Below, in pieces: positions 34,569 through 42,758 of a stretch of DNA of 64,000 nucleotides (positions within the stretch are counted from its first letter, which is position 1; each line of letters starts with the position of its first letter). Made by a program: the position numbers and the translations under genes. Source of the DNA: Tautonia sociabilis (GTDB lineage Bacteria > Planctomycetota > Planctomycetia > Isosphaerales > Isosphaeraceae); the NCBI RefSeq assembly GCF_003977685.1, contig NZ_RYZH01000004.1, forward strand, positions 62,001-126,000, read 5' to 3'. The notes under the pieces are model-generated. The model saw only the letters and a program-made list of their open reading frames with translations, had not been told where the DNA came from and ran no database searches.

Positions 34569-35609
34569 TCAGCGGACGACCTGGCCGCCGCAGCCGGAGC
34601 CGGCGCCGGCGGTGCAGCCGTAGCAGTGGAGGCCGGTGGTGATGGGGCGTCGGGAGAGGGAGGCCGGGTCGAAGTCGGCGATGTGGGAGGGGACGCCGGG
34701 GGCGGTGGGGAGCTCGAGCTGCTGGTTGAAGTCGCAGTCGTAGAGGAGGCCGTCCCAGCCGACGGAGAGGGTGGTGCGGCACATGACGGCCTCCGCGGCG
34801 GCGGGGTTGAACGAGGAGACGAGGCGGTTCATGTACGGTTCGTACTGGCCGGAGCGGAGGAGGAACTCAAGGAAGCGGTTGATGGGCATGTTGGTGATGA
34901 CGTAGAGGCGATTGAAGACCAGATCATATCGAGCCTTGAGCTCTCGGCGGAAGTCGGCCTCGATGCTGGCTTGCCTCGGGGGAGGGAAGGCGCCGACGGG
35001 GTTGTAGACGAGGTGGAGCTCCAGCCCGGAGCCCTCCTTGCCGTAGCCCAGGTCGTTCAGGAGGCGGAGGGCGGCGAGGGAGTCGTCGAAGACGCCGTCG
35101 CCGCGCTGGGCGTCGGTGTTGCGGGGGAGGAAGGAGGGAAGGGAGGCGACGACCTCGACGCGGTGCTCGGCGAGGAAGGCGGGGAGGTCTCGGAAGCGGG
35201 GGACCCGCAGGATCGTCAGGTTGCAGCGGTCGATCACGTGGCGGCCGAGGGCGCGGACGCGCTCGACGAGCCATCGGAAGTGGGGGTTGAGCTCGGGGGC
35301 GCCGCCGGTGAGGTCGACCCGGGGGATCTCGGTCGCTTCGAGGGCGCGGAGGCACTGCTCCATCGTCTCCCGGGTCATGACCTCGGTGCGGTCGGGGCCG
35401 GCGTCGACGTGGCAGTGCTTGCACGTCTGGTTGCACAGCTTGCCGAGGTTCAACTGCAAGACGTCGATGCCGGTGGCGGTCAGGGGGGAGAGGCCGTGGG
35501 AGGAGAGCGACTGCTCGAAGGGGGGGAAGCGGCCGGAGGGGAGCAGGACGCGGAGCTGCTGGTCGAGGGTGGCCAGGGGGTGGCCCTGAGCGCGGAGGGA
35601 GCGGGGCAT
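34569..35609 (-). CDS. arsS: Arsenosugar biosynthesis radical SAM protein ArsS
   Basis: The 346-residue protein matches ArsS, a radical SAM enzyme that makes the adenosyl-type precursor of arsenosugars from dimethylarsenite. The radical SAM motif is CNQTCKHCHVDAGP with Cys59, Cys63 and Cys66. Then come VDLTGGAPELNPHFRWLV, DRCNLTIL and the C-terminal cysteine-rich block with YDCDFNQQLELP and HCYGCTAGAGSGCGG. The start at 35609 gives the typical N-terminus; upstream codons have no conserved residues. It is encoded just after the CMD peroxidase-like gene, its usual partner. No arsM methyltransferase is in the window. Confidence 0.93.
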   Translation of the reverse strand: MPRSLRAQGHPLATLDQQLRVLLPSGRFPPFEQSLSSHGLSPLTATGIDVLQLNLGKLCNQTCKHCHVDAGPDRTEVMTRETMEQCLRALEATEIPRVDLTGGAPELNPHFRWLVERVRALGRHVIDRCNLTILRVPRFRDLPAFLAEHRVEVVASLPSFLPRNTDAQRGDGVFDDSLAALRLLNDLGYGKEGSGLELHLVYNPVGAFPPPRQASIEADFRRELKARYDLVFNRLYVITNMPINRFLEFLLRSGQYEPYMNRLVSSFNPAAAEAVMCRTTLSVGWDGLLYDCDFNQQLELPTAPGVPSHIADFDPASLSRRPITTGLHCYGCTAGAGSGCGGQVVR

Positions 35610-35737
35610 GGGAGGGGCTCGATAAGGAGAAGGGATGAGACGGGTCGCGGAGAGGAGCGGATCGGAGGGGAGCGCACGCTCCCGATGCCCCTGCTCGGCT
35701 CCGATCGGGCTTTGGGCCGGATTCCGGGCGAGGGGGA

Positions 35738-36070
35738 TCACATCGAGATCGAGTCGTGCACGTCCTTCATTTGCACGCCGTGGACGAGGGTGATGCCGGC
35801 TCGGAGGGCGGCGGCGACCTGGATGGCCTCGGTCATCTGGGCGAGGTCGGCGCCGAGTTCGAGGCAGCTCCGGGTGGAGGAGTCGATGCAGTAGGGGCAC
35901 TGCTCGGAGTGGGCGACGGCCAGCGCGATGAGGGCCTTCTCCCGGGAGGAGAGGGCGCCGTCCTGAAACACGGCGCCGTACCACTGGTTGAACTTCTCCC
36001 AGAGGGCGGGGGCGCCCTGGCCGACCTCGGGGAATCGGGGGAGGTCCTCGGGCTTGTAGTAGGAGGACAT
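35738..36070 (-). CDS. Arsenosugar-associated CMD (peroxidase-like) protein
   Basis: The 110-residue protein belongs to the carboxymuconolactone decarboxylase/AhpD-like family found next to arsS genes. It has the redox pair Cys58-x-x-Cys61 in HSEQCPYCIDSSTRS. A preceding helix LSSREKALIALAVA and the final GVQMKDVHDS are typical. The role in arsenosugar formation is not established; disulfide redox or peroxide removal is suggested by the family. It lies 128 bases upstream of arsS in the same direction and 35 bases after the membrane protein gene, so the three may be cotranscribed. Confidence 0.88.
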   Translation of the reverse strand: MSSYYKPEDLPRFPEVGQGAPALWEKFNQWYGAVFQDGALSSREKALIALAVAHSEQCPYCIDSSTRSCLELGADLAQMTEAIQVAAALRAGITLVHGVQMKDVHDSISM

Positions 36071-36105
36071 CGGAGGCTCCGGGTTCGGGGCGTCGATCGC
36101 AGGGG

Positions 36106-38361
36106 TCAGCTCGGGGAGGGGGCCGCCCGGCCGGGGAGCAGGCGGGGGGCGAGCGACAGCAGGTAGAAGGCGACGGCCACCCAGATCAGGTTCGTGAAGC
36201 CGAGGGCGAGCGAGAGGTTCTCGCTCAGGCCGCCCACGACCACGCCGGCGATGTTCGCGCCGAGGGCGAGATCCGGGCGCTCTCGGTCGCGGAAGGCCAT
36301 TGCGAAGATGATGCCGGCGAACAGCACCGGCAGGAAGACGACAGTGCAGGAGACGATCACTCGGGTCGCCCCGGGCAGGGCGAGATAGGTTTCCAGGGGG
36401 ATCAGCACGTTCAGCAGCAGCGCGGCGATCAGGCCCGCGTAGTAGGGCAGCTGGCGGGTCGGCCGGACGAGCAGGACGAACTGGTTGGCGGCGAGGATCA
36501 TCAGCAGGATGGCGCCGAAGACGATCGAGTTCACGGCCCAGGTCGAGCCGAAGAGCAGGGCCATGTGGACCACTCCCTTGGTTTCCAGCAGCATGAAGCC
36601 GGCGCCGAGGAAGAACATCTGGCCGTCGGGTCGGAGGCGTTTGGCGGGGGCGAAGCTCAGCAGCAGGCTGATCGAGAGGAAGGCGACGATGGCCATGCCG
36701 CGGAGGTTCAGGGCGGGGATGGCGCGGTCCCGCAGGTAGAGGAAGGGCCAGGAGTCGGTGGGAAGGTGGCGGATTCCCTCGGTGACGACCTCGGTGGGTC
36801 GGAGGGCGTCGGGGGGGGCGTCGGCCCGGAGGGAGAAGGAGGCGGTCCAGGAGTCGGTTTCGGGGTCGTGGACCGGGACGAGCACCTGGCCGTCGGCGAA
36901 CCGGGAGCGGGCGGTGTCGATCACCGGGCTCGGGCCGTTGCCGGCCATGAGGAAGGTGATGTGGTTGCCCTGCGACTCCTCGGGGACGATCCGATCCTTC
37001 GGCGGCAGGGAGAGGACGACCGGGGGGGCGCCGAAGGCGTCGTCGATCATGCGGTCGATCCGGCCGACGACCCAGCCCTGGCGGTAGTAGTTGTAGGCGG
37101 CGAAGACGCCTCCGGGCTTCAGGCGGGCCCGGATGTCCCGGACGGCCCCCTCGGTGAAGAGGAAGCTCTCCAGGCGGAGGGAGGAGTAGCCGGAGTGCAG
37201 GACGAGGGAATCAACGAGGGCGTAAATGATCAGATCGTATTGCTTCTCGGTGGTGCGGAGGAAGCCGCGGCCGTCGGTCAGGTGGACGGTGACGCGGGGG
37301 TCGTCGTAGGGGCGGTTGGGGTGATTCAGGCGGCCGAGGCGCTGGAGGGCGGGGTCGATTTCGACGGCGTCGACGTGGTTCGCCCCGGCGAGCAGGGCGG
37401 CGGCGACGTCGTTGCCCGAGCCGGCGCCGATGACCAGGACGTCCTCGAACGGCGGCTCTCCGGCGGCGGAGCGCATCAGGTGGGGGAGGAAATACGCCTT
37501 GCCGGTCTTCTCCACGTCGACCATCTGCTGGTGGCCGATGTTGTTCGTCTCGATCAACCGGGCCTTGGGCTGATATTCGACCTTGTAGTACGGGGACCAG
37601 AGCGTCCGGGAGGAGGACAGCGGCGGCGCGAAGGCGGAGAGGGCGGCGACGTAGACCAGGCCCACCAGGCAGGCGATCTGGACGGCCGATCGGCGGCGGA
37701 TCAGGGTGGCGAACAGGCCGGCGGCGACGGCGAACCAGAGCAGCGGGGTCGTCTCGTGCCAGGAGGCGAGGCCGAAGGCGGCGATCCCGGCGACCGAGCC
37801 GGCGACGTCGGCGGAGTAGGCGCGGATGCGGTCGGGGATGGCGTTAAACCGGCGGCCCATCACCTGGCCGACGCCCACGAAGGCCGAGGCGATGAGCACG
37901 AAGAAGAACCCGGCCATCGCCTCGATCGGCACGGTCCAGGCGAACGGGTCGCGCACGAGGTACTCGGTGCCGAAGTACACCTGCTGCGGCGACCCCCGGC
38001 CGCCGACCTCGACGAGGATGGCGCCGCCGCTCCGTTGGGCGTCAAGCAGCACGAGGGCGGCCGCCGCGCCGACGAGCAGCATCGGCAAGGTGAGCCGGGA
38101 ATAATCCCTCGGGCTCGAGGCGGCCAGCAGGCCGACCGAGAGGCCGAGGAAGCAGGCCATGAGCACGAGGTTGGTGAAGAAGGTGAGGAAGGCGACCGTG
38201 GCGCCGAACCATCGGATGCAGGCCAGCTCCAGGAAGAGGGCGACGAAGCTGATCAGGAACAGCTCGACGGAGGCCCTGGTCGACTCGGGGGGCGGGCAGG
38301 CCCGGCCGGCCGAGGGGGAGGGGGTCGGCGACGGCGATGGGGTCGGCGGCTGGGGTTCCAT
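36106..38361 (-). CDS. Polytopic membrane protein with spermidine-synthase-like (SpeE fold) domain
   Basis: The 751-residue protein starts with a Pro/Ser repeat (PTPSPSPTPSPS) and about six transmembrane helices. A methyltransferase-fold domain like spermidine synthase spans about 265-500, with the nucleotide-binding motif VLVIGAGSGNDVAAALLAGA and an acidic VDAVEIDPALQRLG. About six more transmembrane helices follow, with FFLGAGFMLLETKGVVHMALL. Membrane SpeE-like proteins are common in bacteria, but their substrates are mostly unknown. It is the first gene of a leftward group with the CMD and arsS genes. Whether it belongs to the arsenic pathway is open. Confidence 0.82.
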   Translation of the reverse strand: MEPQPPTPSPSPTPSPSAGRACPPPESTRASVELFLISFVALFLELACIRWFGATVAFLTFFTNLVLMACFLGLSVGLLAASSPRDYSRLTLPMLLVGAAAALVLLDAQRSGGAILVEVGGRGSPQQVYFGTEYLVRDPFAWTVPIEAMAGFFFVLIASAFVGVGQVMGRRFNAIPDRIRAYSADVAGSVAGIAAFGLASWHETTPLLWFAVAAGLFATLIRRRSAVQIACLVGLVYVAALSAFAPPLSSSRTLWSPYYKVEYQPKARLIETNNIGHQQMVDVEKTGKAYFLPHLMRSAAGEPPFEDVLVIGAGSGNDVAAALLAGANHVDAVEIDPALQRLGRLNHPNRPYDDPRVTVHLTDGRGFLRTTEKQYDLIIYALVDSLVLHSGYSSLRLESFLFTEGAVRDIRARLKPGGVFAAYNYYRQGWVVGRIDRMIDDAFGAPPVVLSLPPKDRIVPEESQGNHITFLMAGNGPSPVIDTARSRFADGQVLVPVHDPETDSWTASFSLRADAPPDALRPTEVVTEGIRHLPTDSWPFLYLRDRAIPALNLRGMAIVAFLSISLLLSFAPAKRLRPDGQMFFLGAGFMLLETKGVVHMALLFGSTWAVNSIVFGAILLMILAANQFVLLVRPTRQLPYYAGLIAALLLNVLIPLETYLALPGATRVIVSCTVVFLPVLFAGIIFAMAFRDRERPDLALGANIAGVVVGGLSENLSLALGFTNLIWVAVAFYLLSLAPRLLPGRAAPSPS

Positions 38362-38404
38362 GCGGTGCGTCGCGCGGGGGCCTCGGGGACGGGGAAGCGA
38401 TCGA

Positions 38405-39787
38405 TCAGGAGGGGCCCAGAGGGCGGTCGGCCTCGGGCGAGGAGGAGGAGGGGGGGGCCCCGTGCTTGGCGGGGGCGGGGGACGTGGGCTCGACCCGGAC
38501 GCGTCGGATCCGGTTGGGATCGGCCTGAAGGACGACCAGGCGGTGGCGGCCGACGGTGACCTGGTCCCCCGGTTCGGCCAGGCGGCCGAGCCGCTCGACG
38601 ATCAGGCCGGCGGTCGTGTCGGAGTCGATCCCCTCGGGCACCTGCACGCCGGTTTCCTCGGCGAGCACGTCGACCGGGCAGCTCGCGTCGACCTCGAAGG
38701 CGCCGTCCCCCTGGGGGATGACCTGGGGGGGCTCGCGGTCGAACTCGTCTTGAATCGGCCCGACGAGTTCCTCCAGCACGTTCTCGAGCGTGACCATACC
38801 CACGACGTCACCATATTCGTCGAGCAGCATGGCCAGGTGGATCCGGTTGCGCTGGAATTCCCGCAGCAGGGCGTCCAGCCGGATCGACTCGGGAACGAAG
38901 GGGACCGACCGGGCGATCTGGCGGAGGTCGGGCCGGCCGTCGTCGGAGCCGGAGGAGCGGAAGAGATCCTTGACGTGGAGCATGCCGATCACGCTGGTCA
39001 GGTCGTCCTCGCAGAGCGGGAAGCGGGTGTGGCCGGCGCGCCGGGCGATGCGGAGGTTCTCGTCCACCGGGCGGGAGAGGCTGAGGTAGACGATATCGGG
39101 CCGGGGAACCATGACCCGCCGGGCGGTCTTCTCCTCCAGCTCCAGGACGTTCTCGATCATCGTCCGCTCGGATCGCGAGAGATGGCCGCCCTGAACGCTC
39201 TCGGCGAGGATGTGCCGCAGCTCCTCCTCGGTGTGGGCCACGGCGGCGTGGTCCAGGGCGCCGAGGCCGACGAGCCGGAGGATCAGGTCGCTGAAGGCGT
39301 TGAGCAGCCAGATGACCGGGAAGAACAGGTAGTAGAAGGCCATCATCGGCGGCGCCGTGACCAAGGCCACGGGCTTGGCGGCGCGGATGGCCAGGCTCTT
39401 GGGCACGAGCTCGCCGAGCGAGATGTGCAGGAAGGTGACGAACAGGAAGGCGAAGGCCGGGATGACGGGGACCATCCGGCCGTTGATTTGCAGGGCCGTC
39501 TCCGGCAGGCCGAAGGCGTGCAGGGCGGCCTCGATGCCGGGCTCGACCGAGCGCTCGATGACGAAGCCCAGGCCGAGGCTGGCCAGGGTGATGCCGAACT
39601 GGGAGGCGGAGAGGTAGGCGTCGAGGTGGTCGAGCAGCTTGCCGGTGATCTTGGCCGCCCAGTTGCCCCGGCCGGCCAGCTCGTCGATCTGGCTGGTGCG
39701 GACCTTGACCAGGGCGAACTCGGCGGCGACGAAGAAGGCGTTGGCCAGCAGCAGGCCGGCGACGACGAGGAATTCGGCGATGCCCAT
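38405..39787 (-). CDS. CNNM/CorC-family transporter (DUF21-CBS-CorC)
   Basis: The 460-residue protein has a DUF21 membrane domain (about residues 1-190 with four hydrophobic helices, e.g. FLVVAGLLLANAFFVAAEFA). A CBS pair follows (about 205-335 with MVPRPDIVYLSL and HLAMLLDEYGDVVGMVT), then a CorC/HlyC domain (about 360-440 with QVTVGRHRLVVL). Such proteins transport or sense Mg2+ or other divalent cations. The ATG at 39787 begins MGIAEFLVV. The tail is Pro/Ser-rich. It is read separately from the SpeE-like gene 43 bases downstream, though cotranscription is possible. Confidence 0.93.
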   Translation of the reverse strand: MGIAEFLVVAGLLLANAFFVAAEFALVKVRTSQIDELAGRGNWAAKITGKLLDHLDAYLSASQFGITLASLGLGFVIERSVEPGIEAALHAFGLPETALQINGRMVPVIPAFAFLFVTFLHISLGELVPKSLAIRAAKPVALVTAPPMMAFYYLFFPVIWLLNAFSDLILRLVGLGALDHAAVAHTEEELRHILAESVQGGHLSRSERTMIENVLELEEKTARRVMVPRPDIVYLSLSRPVDENLRIARRAGHTRFPLCEDDLTSVIGMLHVKDLFRSSGSDDGRPDLRQIARSVPFVPESIRLDALLREFQRNRIHLAMLLDEYGDVVGMVTLENVLEELVGPIQDEFDREPPQVIPQGDGAFEVDASCPVDVLAEETGVQVPEGIDSDTTAGLIVERLGRLAEPGDQVTVGRHRLVVLQADPNRIRRVRVEPTSPAPAKHGAPPSSSSPEADRPLGPS

Positions 39788-40243
39788 CGGGGCCCGTGGG
39801 TCTCGATTCGGTTCGGTCCGGGAGCCGGGCCGGGTCCGGTCTCCGCGCGGCGGGGGCCCGATTGCGTCCCCGCCGCCGACCGGGCCGCCCGGGGCCCGCC
39901 GTCGCCCCGATCTTACCCGAACCGCCCGCCCTCCGCACGGCCGTTCCGCCGGGGGCCGGGGCGTTGGCTCCGTTCGGTTCGTTCGTTGACGAGTCAGGGG
40001 AGGGGGCGTAGGCTCGGGGGGCGATGGGGGCGGAAACGGGCGAGAACCGAGGACAAAGGCCGTCGGCGGAACGACTGAGGTCGGGCCGCTTCCCGTCTCA
40101 GGGCCGATCGAGCTGGGGTGGACTCGACCCCAGGCACCCTGTCGAGGAACGCCGGCCCCCATCGGCCGAGGACCCTTCCGGGATCGTCCCGCTGGCCTCG
40201 GATGCGGGCTCGTCCCTGCCGATCGAGAAAAAGACGCATCGTG
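39788..40243. other. Divergent spacer with low-complexity CGGTT-like text
   Basis: This 456-base spacer divides the CNNM gene from the DUF1559 gene. Next to the CNNM start it has short, degenerate 5-base periodic text (39806-39835), similar in kind to the clean arrays elsewhere. No gene is supported. Confidence 0.45.
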
Positions 40244-40939
40244 ATGTGCCTCGGCCTTGACTCAATCCGGATCCGGACGGCCCCGGCGGCGATCGCCGTC
40301 GGGATGGCGGCGGTGCAGTCGGCCCGAGAGGCGGCCAGGAGGGCCGAGTGCTCGAACAACCTGAAGCGGATCGGCCTGGCGATGCTCGAGCATCACGACC
40401 GCCACGGCCGGTTCCCGGCGGCGGTCTTGGGGGCCGGGGGCGAGCCCGTGCTGAGCTGGCGGGTGGCCGTGCTGCCCTTGCTGGGGTTGGATGACCTCTC
40501 CAACCGCTTCCACCGGGACGAGCCCTGGGACAGCCCGCACAACGCGGCGCTGATCGCCGAGATGCCGGACGTCTACCGCTGCCCGAGCGACTCGGGGGCC
40601 GAGCCCGGCCAGACCGGCTACCGGATCGCCGAGGGGCCCGGGGCCTCGTTCCCGGGACCGGAGGGGATCCGGATGGTCGAGATCCGGGATGGGACCTCGA
40701 ACACGATCGCCGTGTTCGAGTCGGACGAGCACGCCCCCTGGACCCGGCCCGGCGGCTTGCCCTTCCCGGTCGAGCCGGACGACCCGCCGCTGCCGCTTGG
40801 CTCCCTCCACCGGGGAGGCGTGCACGTGCGGTTCTGCGACGGGGCGGTCCGGTTCCTCTCGGAGTCGATCAAACCGGCCGTGCTCCGGGCGCTGTTCACT
40901 CCGAAGGGGGGGGAAGTCGTCAAGGCCGGGGAATTCTGA
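40244..40939 (+). CDS. DUF1559 family protein lacking the usual prepilin-like N-terminus
   Basis: The 231-residue protein has the DUF1559 core typical of planctomycetes: AVQSAREAARRAECSNNLKRIGLAML near the start (seen here as shorter blocks such as QSAREAARRAECSNNLKRIG), VYRCPSDSGAEPGQTGYR, RDGTSNTIAVFES and a final HRGGVHVRFCDGAVRFLSE. Family members normally begin with a type IV prepilin leader FTLIELLVVIAII before AVQSAREA. Here the segment is MCLGLDSIRIRTAPAAIAVG, without a hydrophobic helix. It may be an unusual paralogue or a degenerate gene. The ATG at 40244 or a GTG at 40241 is the only reasonable start, and no ribosome-binding site is clear. Confidence 0.75.
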   Translation: MCLGLDSIRIRTAPAAIAVGMAAVQSAREAARRAECSNNLKRIGLAMLEHHDRHGRFPAAVLGAGGEPVLSWRVAVLPLLGLDDLSNRFHRDEPWDSPHNAALIAEMPDVYRCPSDSGAEPGQTGYRIAEGPGASFPGPEGIRMVEIRDGTSNTIAVFESDEHAPWTRPGGLPFPVEPDDPPLPLGSLHRGGVHVRFCDGAVRFLSESIKPAVLRALFTPKGGEVVKAGEF

Positions 40940-40975
40940 GCGGGCCGGTCGGGACGGGTCGGCGGAGGGTGTCGC

Positions 40976-41785
40976 TCAGCGGTAGAGCACGCCGACCCGT
41001 CTCCGGTAGTCGTCGTAGGTTTCCTCGAAGAGGGCCCGGGCGCGGTCGGCGCCGAGGTGGCAGGAGGCGGTGAGCACCTTGGGGGGGCGGCCGGCCTCGG
41101 TGAGCAGGCGGGCGACCTCGGCCTTCAGGAGGTTGATGATCGCGCAGCCGCTGACCGAGGAGATGGGCGCGACGGGTGTTTCCAGGCCGTCGATCCAGAC
41201 GGCGGAGTCGCCGGCCGGGGCGTGCTGATCGAGGACGAGGTCGGCGACGTCGAGCAGCTTCTTGCCCGATTCGTGCCGGGAGGTCGACGCCGCGCTGTGC
41301 GCCACCGAGGTCAGGGCGACGACCGACATGCCCAGGCGCCGGGCCTCGATCGCCACGTCGATGGTCACGGCGTTGCAGCCGCTGGTGGAGATGGCGAGCA
41401 GGCAGTCCCTCGGGTCGGTGACGAAGTTCCGCCAGAGAACCGGGCCGAACCCCTGGACGTTCTCCAGGAACATCGCCTGGCGCTGGCCGTTGGCGCCGAC
41501 GACGGGGTTGTGGAAGGTCATCGACAGCTCGACGATCGGGTGGAAGCCCGGGAACGAACCGTAGCGGGGGAACATCTCCTCGACGGCCATCCGGGAGTGT
41601 CCGGTGCCGAAGACGTGGACGAGGCGGTCGGCGAGGATCGCGTCGGCGAACCGCCGGGAGGCGGCCCGGATAGCGTCGAGCTGCGTGGCCTCGATCGCGT
41701 CGAGTGCCGACCGGGAGGCGGCGAGGTACTGGGCGAGGGGGTCTTGGTCGCGGTCGCGGTTTCGGTCGCGGAAGGGTTCGCTCAT
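40976..41785 (-). CDS. SIS-domain protein (UPF0309 type)
   Basis: The 269-residue protein carries a sugar isomerase (SIS) domain that binds phosphosugars. Landmarks are LVHVFGTGHSRMAVEEMFPRYG, DCLLAISTSGCNAVTIDVAIEARRLG and VALTSVAHSAASTSRHESGK, followed by the DLVLDQHAPAGDSAVW loop. It is close to the UPF0309 family of SIS proteins linked to sugar utilisation. It begins with a basic Asp/Arg repeat (RDRNRDRDQD). The start lies 4 bases after the stop of the SDR gene, so the two form an operon. The substrate is unknown. Confidence 0.88.
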   Translation of the reverse strand: MSEPFRDRNRDRDQDPLAQYLAASRSALDAIEATQLDAIRAASRRFADAILADRLVHVFGTGHSRMAVEEMFPRYGSFPGFHPIVELSMTFHNPVVGANGQRQAMFLENVQGFGPVLWRNFVTDPRDCLLAISTSGCNAVTIDVAIEARRLGMSVVALTSVAHSAASTSRHESGKKLLDVADLVLDQHAPAGDSAVWIDGLETPVAPISSVSGCAIINLLKAEVARLLTEAGRPPKVLTASCHLGADRARALFEETYDDYRRRVGVLYR

Positions 41786-41789
41786 CGGT

Positions 41790-42647
41790 TCAATCGTGAT
41801 GGCTCGGGTGTTGGCCCTCGGAGACGCACCAGCCGCCGTCGACCGGCAGGATGACGCCGGTGACGAAGCGGGAGGAGGGCTCGGCGAGGAAGAGGATGGC
41901 CTCGGCCACGTCGTCGGGGGTGCCGGGGGAGGAGGAGAGGGGCTGCTTGGTGGCGAGATAGGCGAGGATGTCGGGGTCGGTGCAGGCCCGGGCGGACATG
42001 GGCGTCTGGATCAGGGCCGGGGCCACGGCGTTGAACCGGATGCGGTCGGGGGCGTATCGGGCGGCGGCCTGCTGGGTCATGGCGAGCACGGCGGCCTTGC
42101 TCGCGGCGTAGGCATAGGTGCCGAAGTAGGTCGGCGACCAGGACCAGCCGGAGACGGAGCCCAGGTTGACGACCGCGCCCCGGATCCCCCGGTCGTCGGG
42201 CTCCTGGGCGAGCATCCGACGCACCGCGGCGCGGTTGGTGAGGAAGACGCCCCGGGCGTTGACGCTCAGAACGGCGTCCCAGCCCTCGGCCGAGCACTCG
42301 TGGAGCGGGCCGTCGCCGAACCGCCGGCCGCTGATGCCGGCCACGTGGACAAGGATGTCGAGCCGGCCGCCGAGCCGGGAGGCGGCGCGATCGAACAGGG
42401 AGGCGACCGCGTCCTCGTCGCTCGCGTCGGCGGCCTCGGCCCAGCTTGGGCCGATCGGGGCCAGGAGGGCGAGGGCGGCGTCGGCCTCCTGGCTCGATCG
42501 GCCGGAGACGACGACTCGGGCCCCCTCGGCGAGGAACCGGGAGGCCGTGGCCAGGCCGATGCCGCCGGTGCCGCCGACGATCAGGCAGGAGCGGCCGTCG
42601 AGTCGTCCGGGTCGGGTCACGGCGGGAGTCTCCGAGGGGAGGGCCAT
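41790..42647 (-). CDS. Short-chain dehydrogenase/reductase (SDR)
   Basis: The 285-residue enzyme is a classical SDR. It has the cofactor motif VGGTGGIGLATA, the NAG-like HVAGISGRR, the catalytic Ser region VVNLGSVSG, YAYAASKAAVLAMTQ with the Tyr and Lys of the active site, and a substrate loop ending VTGVILPVDGGW. It probably acts on a sugar, polyol or ketone together with the SIS protein encoded four bases downstream. The ATG at 42647 gives a normal N-terminus; a TTG at 42680 would add 11 residues. Neither has a good ribosome-binding site. Confidence 0.9.
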   Translation of the reverse strand: MALPSETPAVTRPGRLDGRSCLIVGGTGGIGLATASRFLAEGARVVVSGRSSQEADAALALLAPIGPSWAEAADASDEDAVASLFDRAASRLGGRLDILVHVAGISGRRFGDGPLHECSAEGWDAVLSVNARGVFLTNRAAVRRMLAQEPDDRGIRGAVVNLGSVSGWSWSPTYFGTYAYAASKAAVLAMTQQAAARYAPDRIRFNAVAPALIQTPMSARACTDPDILAYLATKQPLSSSPGTPDDVAEAILFLAEPSSRFVTGVILPVDGGWCVSEGQHPSHHD

Positions 42648-42758
42648 TCCCGTCGTAACGGACGGGCCGTCCGCGTTCAAGCCCGGCGGGTCGGAGTCGA
42701 GGGGGGGGGGAGAGTCGTCCCGAGGGGGAGCGGCGGCCCCTCGACGCGACGATCGGGC

